Below are positions 54,722 through 63,956 of a stretch of DNA of 64,000 bases, in pieces. Each line of letters starts with the position of its first letter. The first letter of the stretch is position 1. The stretch is from Streptomyces griseoaurantiacus (GTDB lineage Bacteria; Actinomycetota; Actinomycetes; Streptomycetales; Streptomycetaceae): NCBI GenBank assembly GCA_014656015.1, contig BNBP01000022.1, positions 30,905 to 94,904 on the forward strand. Direction: 5' to 3'. The position numbers and the translations under genes were made by a program. A model generated the notes under the pieces. That model worked only from the letters and a program-made list of their open reading frames with translations. It made no database searches and was not told the origin of the DNA.

Positions 54722-55837
54722 TCAGCGGGGTCCGGGCGGCGGGGCCGTGCTGGAGCGCAGCACCAGCCGGGTGGGCACCAGGGTGGTGCCGCGTTCCGGC
54801 CCCTCCTGGCGCATCTTGCGCAGCACCGCCTGCACGCAGAGCCGCCCCACCTCGGCGAAGTCCTGGTGCAGGGTGGTGAGCGGGGGCAGGAAGGAGGAGG
54901 CCTCGGGGATGTCGTCGAAGCCGATGACGCTGACGTCCTCGGGGACCCGCCTGCCGTGCTCGTGCAGGACCCTCAGCAGCCCGAGCGCCATCTGGTCGTT
55001 GGCGGCGAAGACGGCCGTGCACTCCTCGCGGACGGCGAGTTCGCGCCCCGCCCGGTAGCCGGACTCCGCCGACCAGTCGCCCCGGACGATCGGCGGCAGC
55101 TCCCGTCCGGCCTCGGTGAGCGCGGCCCGCCAGGCGTCCGCGCGGCGCATCGCGGCGAAGGAGTCCTCGGGTCCCGCGAGGTGCCAGACCGTGCGGTGGC
55201 CGAGGTCGAGCAGGTGCCGCACGGCCTCGCGGGTGCCGCCGTGCTGGTCGGTGTCGACCACCGTGTAGCGGTCGCCGGCGTCGGAGTCGACCACCACGAC
55301 CTGGACGTGCGGCGGGAGATGGACCGTCGCGGCGTCGAGGAGGTGGACCTCCATGATGACGATCACGGCGTCGACGGCGAGTTCCTCTAGCCGGGAAAAC
55401 GCCCCGCGCACCTCGTCCTGGGTGGGCACGGCGAGCGGCAGCAGCGTGACCGCGTACCCCTCGCGGGCGGCGGAGGTGGCGATCGCCTCCAGGGTGCGCA
55501 CATTGCCGGTGGTGGCGAGGGTGAAGGTGATCACGCCGATGGTGCGGAACTCTCCCCGTTTCAGCGCCCGGGCGGCGCTGTTGGGCCGGTAGCCGAGCTC
55601 CCGCATCGCGGCACGCACCTGCCGGCGGGTCTCCTCGGTCACCCCGGGGTAGCCGTTGGAGACGCGGGAGACGGTCTGCGCCGAGACCCCCGCGAGCCGG
55701 GCCACGTCCGCCATCGAGGCGGTGGCGCGGGCGCGCCGGGGGGCAGGGGGGCGGGCGGCGCCGGTCCCCCGCGCGACCGGCCCCGGCGCGCCGGGCGGAT
55801 CGCCCGGGTCCGCCGCCGCTTCCTCGACCGTCTCCAC
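54722..55837 (-). CDS. LacI-family repressor of the galactoside locus
   Basis: 371 residues from GTG 55837. A Pro/Ala-rich leader precedes the HTH at about 42-85 (ASMADVARLAGVSAQTVSRV) and the hinge (ELGYRPNSAARALKRG). The periplasmic-binding-protein-like effector domain follows (TIGVITFTLATTGNVRTLEAI, VSVIGFDDIPEASSFLPPLTT). It is divergent from the sugar transporter genes; two identical inverted operators in between, with repressor-like half sites, suggest direct control. Confidence 0.93.
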   Translation of the reverse strand: METVEEAAADPGDPPGAPGPVARGTGAARPPAPRRARATASMADVARLAGVSAQTVSRVSNGYPGVTEETRRQVRAAMRELGYRPNSAARALKRGEFRTIGVITFTLATTGNVRTLEAIATSAAREGYAVTLLPLAVPTQDEVRGAFSRLEELAVDAVIVIMEVHLLDAATVHLPPHVQVVVVDSDAGDRYTVVDTDQHGGTREAVRHLLDLGHRTVWHLAGPEDSFAAMRRADAWRAALTEAGRELPPIVRGDWSAESGYRAGRELAVREECTAVFAANDQMALGLLRVLHEHGRRVPEDVSVIGFDDIPEASSFLPPLTTLHQDFAEVGRLCVQAVLRKMRQEGPERGTTLVPTRLVLRSSTAPPPGPR

Positions 55838-55924
55838 TCGGACGCCGCCTTTCTGTCTCTCTTGTCTCGTTCGCGAAGAACCCTTGACCGCCGTCCTCGG
55901 GGCAGTGTAGACATTCGCCACCAG

Positions 55925-55940
55925 ATGTTTACGCAAACAT
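55925..55940 (+). promoter_or_regulatory. LacI-type operator 1
   Basis: ATGTTTACGCAAACAT is a near-perfect 16-bp palindrome (only the two central pairs break symmetry, A/C and G/C). It lies 88 bp upstream of the repressor GTG and 127 bp before the permease ATG. It is the exact reverse complement of the second site. Likely bound by the adjacent LacI protein. Confidence 0.75.
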
Positions 55941-55969
55941 AACACCTCTGGCCGCTTGTCCGACCAGCG

Positions 55970-55985
55970 ATGTTTGCGTAAACAT
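55970..55985 (+). promoter_or_regulatory. LacI-type operator 2
   Basis: ATGTTTGCGTAAACAT, the exact reverse complement of operator 1, with 45 bp between the starts. The paired sites could allow cooperative binding or a loop over the divergent promoters. Confidence 0.75.
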
Positions 55986-56066
55986 CAGGTGGCGGGCGAC
56001 CTGCCGCCCGGCCTCGAGCCGGGTGCCGAGCCGCTGGTGACCGAACGCCGACGAGCGAGGAACAAC

Positions 56067-56993
56067 ATGACGACGCTGCATCCGCCGGCGGCCGCCGAGC
56101 CGCGGCCGGCCCCGCCCCCGGCGCGACGGGACCGGCGATCCTGGAAGGGCTGGGGCTTCATCGGCCCGTTCGTGGCCGTGTTCGCCCTGGTCTTCCTGGC
56201 ACCGATCGCCTACTCGATCTATCTGAGCCTGTTCCGCGACCAGCTCATCGGCGGCAACACGTTCGTCGGCCTCGACAACTACCAGCAGGCACTCAAGGAC
56301 GACCTGTTCTGGGCCTCGCTCGGCCGGGTGGCGCTCTTCCTCGTGGTGCAGGTTCCGATCATGCTGGGCATCGCCCTGCTGGTGGCACTCGCCCTGGACA
56401 GCGGACGGCTCTACGGCAAGAGCTTCTTCCGCATCACGATCTTCCTTCCGTACGCGGTGCCCGCCGTGGTCGCCACCCTGATGTGGGGCTTCATGTACGG
56501 CACCAAGTACGGCCTGGTCGGGGACTTCAACTCCGCCTTCGGCTGGTCGCTGCCGGACCCGCTCTCCGCGGACCTGGTGCTGGCCTCCATCGGCAACATC
56601 GTGACCTGGGAGTTCGTCGGCTACAACATGCTGATCTTCTATTCGGCGCTGCGGGTCGTCCCGCACTCCCTGTACGAGGCGGCGGAGATCGACGGAGCCG
56701 GCCAGTGGCGGGTGATCACCGCGATCAAGCTGCCCGCCATCCGCGGCGCGCTGATGATCGCGACGATCTTCTCGATCATCGGCAGCTTCCAGCTCTTCAA
56801 CGAACCGAGCATCCTGCGTCCGCTGGCCCGCAACGCCATCACCACGGACTACACGCCCAACTTCTACACGTACTCGCTGTCCTTCAGCGGCCAGCAGCAC
56901 AACTACTCCGCGACCGTGGCCATCATCATGGGCCTGATCACCATGGTGGTCGCCTACCTGGTGCAGCTGCGCGGCATGCGCAAGGGAGCGTGA
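56067..56993 (+). CDS. Carbohydrate ABC transporter permease 1
   Basis: 308 residues from ATG 56067 (MTTLHPPAAAEPRP), with GAGGAAC upstream. Six helices begin WGFIGPFVAVFALVFLAPIAYSIYLSL. The EAA loop (LYEAAEIDGAGQWRVITAIKLP) is characteristic of sugar permeases. Works with permease 2 and the downstream binding protein; the ATPase is probably the shared MsiK-type protein encoded elsewhere, as in other Streptomyces sugar systems. Confidence 0.93.
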   Translation: MTTLHPPAAAEPRPAPPPARRDRRSWKGWGFIGPFVAVFALVFLAPIAYSIYLSLFRDQLIGGNTFVGLDNYQQALKDDLFWASLGRVALFLVVQVPIMLGIALLVALALDSGRLYGKSFFRITIFLPYAVPAVVATLMWGFMYGTKYGLVGDFNSAFGWSLPDPLSADLVLASIGNIVTWEFVGYNMLIFYSALRVVPHSLYEAAEIDGAGQWRVITAIKLPAIRGALMIATIFSIIGSFQLFNEPSILRPLARNAITTDYTPNFYTYSLSFSGQQHNYSATVAIIMGLITMVVAYLVQLRGMRKGA

Positions 56994-56997
56994 CCCG

Positions 56998-57939
56998 ATG
57001 AGCACCTCTGTCACCACCCCCGCCGCCACTGCCGCGGACTCCGGCCACGCGAAGGGCGCCCCGCGCCTGCGCCGCGTCAAGGCCCACCGTCCGGGGAAGC
57101 CCCGGCGCAGCAAGCTGATGACCGCGCTCATGGCGCTGATGGTCCTCTACACCGTGGTCCCGCTGCTCTGGCTGGTCGTCAACGCCACCAAGACCCAGCA
57201 GGGGCTGGGTGATTCCAACGGCCTGTGGTTCGCGGACGACTTCGCGCTGTGGGACAACATCCGCGACACGTTCACCTACCACGACGGCGTGTTCACGCGC
57301 TGGCTGCTGAACACCCTGCTGTACGTGGTGGCGGGCGCCGGCGGCGCGACTCTGCTGGCGGTGCTCGGCGGGTACGCGCTGGCGAAGTTCGACTTCCCCG
57401 GCAAGCGGGGCGTCTTCGCCACGGTCATCGGCGCGGTGGCGGTCCCGGGCACCGCGCTCGCCGTCCCCACCTTCCTGATGTTCAGCAAGATGGGCCTGAC
57501 CGACACCCCCTGGGCGGTCATCATCCCCTCGCTGGTCTCGCCCTTCGGCCTGTATCTGATGTGGGTCTTCGCCACCGAGGCGATCCCCGCCGAGCTGCTG
57601 GAAGCCGCCCGCATGGACGGCGCGAGCGAGTTCCGCACCTTCTTCCAGGTGGCGCTGCCGCTGCTGGCGCCGGGCATCGTGACCGTGCTGCTGTTCACCA
57701 CGGTCGCCACCTGGAACAACTACTTCCTGCCGCTGATCATGCTCAAGGACCCGGACTGGTATCCGCTGACGCTCGGCCTGAGCGCCTGGAACTCCCAGGC
57801 GGAGACGGTCGGCGGCGAGGTGGTCTTCAACCTGGTGATCACCGGCTCCCTGCTCACCATCGTGCCGCTGATCGCCGCGTTCCTCCTCCTGCAGAAGTAC
57901 TGGCAGTCGGGGCTCGCCGCCGGAAGCGTCAAGGAGTGA
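56998..57939 (+). CDS. Carbohydrate ABC transporter permease 2
   Basis: 313 residues from ATG 56998, 4 nt after the first permease's stop. Six helices start at MTALMALMVLYTVVPLLWLVVNA. The EAA loop ELLEAARMDGASEFRTFFQVALPLLAPG pairs with the ATPase. Long basic N-terminal tail. Confidence 0.93.
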   Translation: MSTSVTTPAATAADSGHAKGAPRLRRVKAHRPGKPRRSKLMTALMALMVLYTVVPLLWLVVNATKTQQGLGDSNGLWFADDFALWDNIRDTFTYHDGVFTRWLLNTLLYVVAGAGGATLLAVLGGYALAKFDFPGKRGVFATVIGAVAVPGTALAVPTFLMFSKMGLTDTPWAVIIPSLVSPFGLYLMWVFATEAIPAELLEAARMDGASEFRTFFQVALPLLAPGIVTVLLFTTVATWNNYFLPLIMLKDPDWYPLTLGLSAWNSQAETVGGEVVFNLVITGSLLTIVPLIAAFLLLQKYWQSGLAAGSVKE

Positions 57940-58034
57940 GCCCGCGGCCCGCGAGGGCCGCCCCCGAACCCCCCGTGCACGTCCCCTCTCCCCCACCCTC
58001 CCCCGTCCCACCACGACGAAGTGGAAGCACACTC

Positions 58035-59372
58035 ATGCGCAGAAGGACCGGCCGCCTGCTGAGCGGCATCGCCCTCGTGACCTCCGTGGCCCTCGGCGCC
58101 ACCGCCTGCGGCGGCTCGGACGACGACTCCGGCACCAAGGCGGTGTCCGCGGCGGACGTCGAGGCGGCCCTGGACAAGGGCGGCTCGATCACCGTCTGGT
58201 CGTGGGAGCCCACGCTGAAGACCGTCGCCGCCGACTTCCACAAGAAGTACCCCAAGGTGAAGGTCAACCTGGTCAGCGAGCGTTCCGGCGACAAGCACTA
58301 CACCGCCCTGTCGAACGCGATCTCGGCCGGGAAGGGCGTCCCGGACGTGGCCCAGCTCGAGTACTTCTCGATGGGCCAGTACGCCCTCACCAAGGGCCTG
58401 ACCGACCTGTCCGGCTTCGGCGCGGGCAAGCTGGCCGCCAAGTACACCCCCGGCCCGTGGAACGCGGTCACCGAGGGCGACAAGGTCTACGGCCTGCCGA
58501 TGGACTCCGGTCCGATGGCGCTGTTCTACAACAAGAAGGTCTTCGACAAGTACAAGATCACCGTCCCCACCACCTGGGACGAGTACCTGGACGCGGCCCG
58601 CAAGCTGCACAAGGCCGACCCGAAGGCCTACATCGCCAACGACACCGGCGACGCCGGCTTCACCACCAGCCTGCTGTGGCAGGCCGGTTCGCGGCCCTAC
58701 AAGGTCGACGGCACCAAGGTGAAGATCGACTTCCAGGACGCGGGCGCCAAGAAGTTCACGGACGTCTGGCAGAAGCTGATCGACGAGAAGCTGCTCGCGC
58801 CCGTCACGAGCTGGACCGACGACTGGTACAAGGGCCTCGGTGACGGCTCGATCGCCACCCTGTCCACCGGCGCCTGGATGCCGGCCAACTTCGAGTCCGG
58901 TGTGCCGAACGCCTCCGGCCAGTGGCGCGCCGCCGCGCTCCCGGCCTGGGCCGAGGGCGACAAGGCCAGCGCGGAGAACGGCGGCAGCGCGCTGACCGTG
59001 CCCGCCCTCGCCAAGAACAAGGAACTGGCCTACGCCTTCGTGGAGTACGCCAACTCCGGTGCCGGTGTCGCCTCCCGCGTGTCCGAGGGCGCCTTCCCCG
59101 CCACCAAGGCGGAGCTGAAGTCCACCGAGTTCCTGAACAAGAAGTTCTCATACTTCGACGGCCAGAAGGCCAACGAGATCTTCGCCGCCTCCGCCGCCAA
59201 CGTCGCCGACGACTGGTCGTACCTGCCGTTCCAGGCGTACGCCAACTCGATCTTCAACGACACGGTCGGCAAGGCCTACATCTCCGGCACCCGGCTGCCG
59301 GACGGCCTCAAGGCCTGGCAGGACGCCTCGGTGAAGTACGGCAAGGAGCAGGGCTTCACCGTCGAGCAGTGA
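58035..59372 (+). CDS. Carbohydrate ABC transporter substrate-binding lipoprotein
   Basis: 445 residues from ATG 58035, with GAAGTGGAAG ahead. The signal peptide ends in the lipobox LGATAC. The mature sequence (GSITVWSWEPTLKTVAADFHKKYPKVKVNLVSE, then VPDVAQLEYFSMGQYAL) is the extracellular solute-binding protein family 1 fold for oligosaccharides. Its position between the permeases and glycosidases suggests galactosides. Confidence 0.92.
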   Translation: MRRRTGRLLSGIALVTSVALGATACGGSDDDSGTKAVSAADVEAALDKGGSITVWSWEPTLKTVAADFHKKYPKVKVNLVSERSGDKHYTALSNAISAGKGVPDVAQLEYFSMGQYALTKGLTDLSGFGAGKLAAKYTPGPWNAVTEGDKVYGLPMDSGPMALFYNKKVFDKYKITVPTTWDEYLDAARKLHKADPKAYIANDTGDAGFTTSLLWQAGSRPYKVDGTKVKIDFQDAGAKKFTDVWQKLIDEKLLAPVTSWTDDWYKGLGDGSIATLSTGAWMPANFESGVPNASGQWRAAALPAWAEGDKASAENGGSALTVPALAKNKELAYAFVEYANSGAGVASRVSEGAFPATKAELKSTEFLNKKFSYFDGQKANEIFAASAANVADDWSYLPFQAYANSIFNDTVGKAYISGTRLPDGLKAWQDASVKYGKEQGFTVEQ

Positions 59373-59440
59373 CGACACGCACCACCCCGCGGGCGGCGCG
59401 CGCCCTCGCGCGCCGCCCCGTGCCCTCCGGAAGGACCGCC

Positions 59441-61501
59441 ATGATCTCCACCCTCCTGTCCCGCGCCGGCGGGGCGGACGGTGACACCGCTCCCCGTCTC
59501 CTCTTCGGCGCCGACTACAACCCCGAGCAGTGGCCCCGTTCCGTGTGGGAGGAGGACGTCCGGCTGATGCGGGAGGCCGGCGTGAATGTCGTGTCCCTCG
59601 CGATCTTCTCCTGGGCACGCCTCCAGCCCACCGCGGACACCTGGGACTTCGCCTGGCTGGACGAGGTGCTCGACCTGCTCCACGAGGGCGGCATCGGCGT
59701 CGACCTGGCCACCGCCACCGCCTCACCGCCGCCGTGGCTGACCACCGCCCACCCCGAGGTGCTCCCGGTGACCGCCACCGGAGAGACCCTCTGGCCGGGC
59801 GCGCGCCAGCACTGGCGCCCCACCTCGCCCGTCTTCCGCCGGCACGCCCTGGCCCTGGTGCGGACGATCGCCGAGCGCTACCGGAACCACCCGGCGCTCG
59901 TCGCCTGGCACGTCAGCAACGAGCTGGGCTGCCACAACGTCTACGACTACTCCGAGGACGCCGCCCACGCCTTCCGCGACTGGCTGCGCGACCGTTACCG
60001 CACCCTGGACGCCCTCAACGACGCCTGGGGCACCGCCTTCTGGTCGCAGCGCTACTCCGCCTGGGAGCAGATCCTCCCGCCGCGGCTGGCCGCCTCGCAC
60101 CCCAACCCCACGCAGCAGCTCGACTTCAAGCGGTTCTCCTCGGACGCGCTCAAGGACCACCTGCGCGCCGAACGCGACCTGCTGCGCGAGATCACCCCGG
60201 ACGTGCCGGTCACCACCAACTTCATGGTGATGGGCAACACCAAGGGCATGGACTACGCGGACTGGGCGCAGGAGATCGACTTCGTCTCCAACGACCACTA
60301 CGTGCACCCCGGGCCGCAGGACCGCGACGAGCTGTCCTTCTCCGCCAACCTCACCAGCGGCATCTCCGGCGGCCGGCCCTGGTTCCTGATGGAACACTCC
60401 ACCAGCGCCGTCAACTGGCAGCCCGTCAACGTCGCCAAGCGCCCCGGCGAGCTGGCCCGGGACTCCCTGCTGCACGTGGCGCACGGGGCCGACGCCGTCT
60501 GCTTCTTCCAGTGGCGGCAGTCGGCGGCGGGCGCCGAGAAGTACCACTCGGCGATGGTGCCGCACGCCGGCGCGGACAGCGAACTGTTCCGCTCGGTGGC
60601 GGAGCTGGGCGCCACGCTGAAGGCGCTGGCCCCGGTGGCCGGCAGCGAGCGGGAGCCCGCCCGGGTCGGCATCCTGTTCGACTGGGACTCGTGGTGGGCC
60701 TCCGAGCAGGACTCCCACCCCACCGCCCTGCTGAACTACCGGCAGGAGGCCCTCGACTGGTACTCGGCGCTGCTCCGCCTCGGCATCCGCGCCGACCTCG
60801 TCACCACCCGCTCCGACCTCCACCGCCACCAGGTGCTGATCGCGCCCGTGCTGCACGTGGTCCCCGCCGACCTGGCCAAGACCCTCACCCGGTTCGCGGA
60901 ACAGGGCGGCCACCTGATCACCACCTACTTCTCGGGAATCGTGGACGAGCACGACCACGTGTGGCTCGGCGGCTACCCGGGCGCCCTGCGGGACCTGCTG
61001 GGCATCCGCGTCGAGGAGTTCGCGCCCCTGCTGCCCGGGGACGGCGTGGAGTTGGACGACGCCACGACCGGCACCCTGTGGACCGACCACGTCACGGTGA
61101 CGGACGCGGAGACGGAGGTCCTTCTCCGCTACCGCACCGGCGAGCAGGCCGGCCGGCCCGCCGTGACCCGGCGGCGCACGGACCGCGGTTCCGCCTCCTA
61201 CGTCTCCACCAGGCTCGGCGTCGAGGGACTCGCCTCGCTGCTGCCCCGGCTGCTTGAACCGGCCGGTGTGGAGAGCGAACTGCCCGCCGGGGCGCGGGGA
61301 TCGGTGGAGCAGGTGGTGCGCCGGGGTCCGGGCGGACGGTTCCTGTTCCTGGTGAACCGGACCGACGGCACCGTCGCGGTGCCGGGAGTCGAGGGCGAGC
61401 CGCTGCTCGGCGAGACCGACGCCGGGGGGTCCCTCGTCCTCGGCCCGCGCGCCGTCGCCGTCCTGCGGCAGCCGGGCGGCCAGGGCGTGTTCCGGAAGTA
61501 G
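59441..61501 (+). CDS. GH42 beta-galactosidase
   Basis: 686 residues from ATG 59441 after GGAAGGACCGCC. GH42 signature RLLFGADYNPEQWPRSVWEEDV opens the barrel. The acid/base lies in VSNELGCHN (about 160) and the nucleophile in MEHSTSAVNW (about 317). Trimerisation and C-terminal domains follow (FAEQGGHLITTYFSGIVDEHD). No signal peptide, so the enzyme should cleave imported beta-galactosides in the cytoplasm. Confidence 0.94.
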   Translation: MISTLLSRAGGADGDTAPRLLFGADYNPEQWPRSVWEEDVRLMREAGVNVVSLAIFSWARLQPTADTWDFAWLDEVLDLLHEGGIGVDLATATASPPPWLTTAHPEVLPVTATGETLWPGARQHWRPTSPVFRRHALALVRTIAERYRNHPALVAWHVSNELGCHNVYDYSEDAAHAFRDWLRDRYRTLDALNDAWGTAFWSQRYSAWEQILPPRLAASHPNPTQQLDFKRFSSDALKDHLRAERDLLREITPDVPVTTNFMVMGNTKGMDYADWAQEIDFVSNDHYVHPGPQDRDELSFSANLTSGISGGRPWFLMEHSTSAVNWQPVNVAKRPGELARDSLLHVAHGADAVCFFQWRQSAAGAEKYHSAMVPHAGADSELFRSVAELGATLKALAPVAGSEREPARVGILFDWDSWWASEQDSHPTALLNYRQEALDWYSALLRLGIRADLVTTRSDLHRHQVLIAPVLHVVPADLAKTLTRFAEQGGHLITTYFSGIVDEHDHVWLGGYPGALRDLLGIRVEEFAPLLPGDGVELDDATTGTLWTDHVTVTDAETEVLLRYRTGEQAGRPAVTRRRTDRGSASYVSTRLGVEGLASLLPRLLEPAGVESELPAGARGSVEQVVRRGPGGRFLFLVNRTDGTVAVPGVEGEPLLGETDAGGSLVLGPRAVAVLRQPGGQGVFRK

Positions 61502-61522
61502 CGCCGTCCGCCCCGAGGGCGG

Positions 61523-61633
61523 GTCCGGGGGCGTCTGGTGCGTGCCATCGCAAGGCGGAGGGGCACCCCGATACTGGATGTATCGGGGTGGTCCCGACAA
61601 CACCGCGAGGGCGCGTGCCAGACGCCCCCGGAC
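61523..61633. repeat. Nested inverted repeat between the two glycosidase genes
   Basis: Outer arms 61523-61538 and 61618-61633 are a perfect 16-bp inverted repeat, 79 nt apart. Inside it, 61564-61573 pairs with 61581-61590 (10 bp, loop CTGGATG). The transcript would form a two-level stem. It starts 22 nt after the beta-galactosidase stop and ends 168 nt before the alpha-galactosidase ATG. It could end or attenuate transcription between the genes, stabilise the upstream mRNA, or be a small mobile-element remnant. No coding frame is credible inside it. Confidence 0.7.
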
Positions 61634-61801
61634 AGGCGGGACTTCCGGAACACGACCTGGAGCCGCGGCCGGGACGTCCCGCGAGCGGCCCGCCGCCGCT
61701 GTGGGAGACCCCGGCCGCCCTCCCTCGCACCTTCCACGAGCGGCCCGGTCACGCCACCGGGCCGCTCGTCCCCTGTTCCCCGACCCCTGATCGAGAGACC
61801 C

Positions 61802-63928
61802 ATGCCGCTCATCACCCGCTCCCCCGACACCGGGGTCTGGCTGCTGAACACCCCGCGCACCTCGTACGCGCTGCGGATCGACGAGAGTGGTGCGCCCTGC
61901 CACGTGGCGTGGGGTCCACGGCTCACCCCGGCGGAGGCGGACACGCTCGTGGTGCCCGCCGGGGAGCCCTCGGACAGCTTCGAGGGCCGCCCGGCCGTGG
62001 GCGAGGAACTCCCGGTGGACGGCGGCACCCGCTACGGGCCGCCCTCGCTCCAGGTGCGGTACGCCGACGGCTCCCGCGCCTTCGAATGGGAGCCGGCGGG
62101 GCAGCGGGTGGAGGAGTCCGCCCGCGGCAACAGCGCCGAACTGGTCCTCTCCTTCCGCGACCGGGTGTTCCCGCTGTCGGTCGACCTGCACTACCGGGTC
62201 CGCTCCGACACGGACGTGATCGAGCGCTGGACCGTGCTGCGCAACGAGGGCGGGCACCGGGTGGACCTGCTGCGCGCCGACTCCGCCGCGTGGACCCTGC
62301 CGCCGCTGCCCGACTACCGGCTCAGCCACGTCACCGGCCAGTGGTCGGCGGAGAGCCGGCTGCGCCGTGAGCGGCTGCCCCACGGGGAGACCGTGCTGAC
62401 CAGCCGGCGCGGCACCACCAGCCACCACGCCAACCCGTGGACCATGCTCGACGACGGCACCGCCACCGAGGACCGCGGCCGGGTGTGGAGCACCGCCCTG
62501 GCGTGGAGCGGCAGTTGGCGGATCACCGTGCAGCGCACCCCGGACGGGCGGGCGGGCCTGACCGGCGGCGTGGGGCACGAGGGGACGTGCGTGCCGCTCG
62601 GCCCGGGCGAGGAGTTCACCACGCCGGTCTCGGCCGGCCTGTGCGCCGACGGCGGTTTCGGCGGGGCGAGCCGGGCCTGGCACGCCTACGTCCGCACCCA
62701 TGTGCTGCGGCACGCCGAGGAGACGGCACCGGTGCTCTACAACTCCTGGGAGGCCACGGGCTTCGATGTCGACGAGGCGGGCCAGCTCGCCCTCGCCGAG
62801 CGTGCCGCCCGGCTGGGGGTGGAGCTGTACGTCGTGGACGACGGCTGGTTCGGCGCCCGCCGCAGCGACCGGGCGGGCCTCGGCGACTGGACCCCGGCGC
62901 CGGACCGCTTCCCCCGCGGCCTGGGCCCGCTGTCCGACGCCGTGCGCCGGCTGGGCATGCGGTTCGGTGTCTGGGTCGAGCCCGAGATGGTCAACCCGGA
63001 CAGCGACCTGTACCGGGCCCACCCCGACTGGGTGCTGCACCTGCCGGGCCGCGCGCGCACCGAGCTGCGCAACCAGCTCGTGCTCAATTTCGCCCGGCGG
63101 GACGTCGCCGACTGGGCCTACGGCTGGCTGGACCGGCTCGTCGCCGAGCACCGGGTGGACTTCCTCAAGTGGGACATGAACCGGGCCATCGGCGAGGCCG
63201 GCTGGTCCGGCCCCGAGGGCGGCAACGACCTGCTGTGGACGCGGTACGTCCACCATCTGTACGGCGTCCTCGACCGGCTCCGGGACGCCCACCCGCACCT
63301 GCGCATCGAGACGTGCAGCGGGGGCGGCGGCCGGGTCGACCTGGGCATCCTGGCCCGCACCGACCAGGCGTGGACCTCCGACAACACCGACGCCGTGGAC
63401 CGCCTGGGCATCCAGCGGGGCTTCGGGCAGATCTATCCGGCGCGAGTGATGTCCGCCTGGGTCACCGACGTGCCCAACCAGCTCACCGGGCTGTCGGTGC
63501 CGCTGCGCTTCCGCTTCCACGCGGCGGCGGCCGGGCTCCTGGGCATCGGCGGCGACCTCGCCCGCTGGAGCGAGGCGGAACTCGCCGAGGGGGCCGCGCT
63601 GGTCGCCCGGTACAAGGAGGTGCGGCACCTGGTGCAGCACGGCGAGCAGTACCGGATCGGCGAGCCCTACGGCGAGGGCGTCTCGGCCGTCCAGTACGTG
63701 GCCGCGGACGGCGCCGAGGCGTTGGTGCTCGCCTTCCGCGGCAGCCCGCGGCACGGGAGCCCGCGGGTGCCCCTCCGGCTGCGCGGCCTGCCGCCGGGCC
63801 TGCGCTACCGGGACACGGGGACGGGCGCGGTCCACCACTCCACGGTGCTCACGGAGTACGGCCTCGACCCGGAACTGCCGAGCGGCGACTGGGCGAGCGC
63901 TTTGATCCACCTGGAGCGGGTGCCGTAG
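61802..63928 (+). CDS. GH36 alpha-galactosidase
   Basis: 708 residues from ATG 61802, after GATCGAGAGAC. The N-terminal beta-supersandwich domain precedes the barrel. LYNSWEATGFDVDE, FLKWDMNR (nucleophile Asp near 459) and WTSDNTDAVDR (acid/base Asp near 526) are GH36 landmarks. No signal peptide. It hydrolyses alpha-1,6-galactosides such as melibiose or raffinose-family sugars, complementing the beta-galactosidase in the same locus. Confidence 0.94.
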   Translation: MPLITRSPDTGVWLLNTPRTSYALRIDESGAPCHVAWGPRLTPAEADTLVVPAGEPSDSFEGRPAVGEELPVDGGTRYGPPSLQVRYADGSRAFEWEPAGQRVEESARGNSAELVLSFRDRVFPLSVDLHYRVRSDTDVIERWTVLRNEGGHRVDLLRADSAAWTLPPLPDYRLSHVTGQWSAESRLRRERLPHGETVLTSRRGTTSHHANPWTMLDDGTATEDRGRVWSTALAWSGSWRITVQRTPDGRAGLTGGVGHEGTCVPLGPGEEFTTPVSAGLCADGGFGGASRAWHAYVRTHVLRHAEETAPVLYNSWEATGFDVDEAGQLALAERAARLGVELYVVDDGWFGARRSDRAGLGDWTPAPDRFPRGLGPLSDAVRRLGMRFGVWVEPEMVNPDSDLYRAHPDWVLHLPGRARTELRNQLVLNFARRDVADWAYGWLDRLVAEHRVDFLKWDMNRAIGEAGWSGPEGGNDLLWTRYVHHLYGVLDRLRDAHPHLRIETCSGGGGRVDLGILARTDQAWTSDNTDAVDRLGIQRGFGQIYPARVMSAWVTDVPNQLTGLSVPLRFRFHAAAAGLLGIGGDLARWSEAELAEGAALVARYKEVRHLVQHGEQYRIGEPYGEGVSAVQYVAADGAEALVLAFRGSPRHGSPRVPLRLRGLPPGLRYRDTGTGAVHHSTVLTEYGLDPELPSGDWASALIHLERVP

Positions 63929-63956
63929 GACACCGGTCACGGACCCCGGAGCCCGA

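Noticed and set aside
61523..61633. Called as a mobile element (MITE)
   Set aside because: Terminal repeats are suggestive, but no target-site duplication or second copy can be seen within the window; kept only as a repeat.
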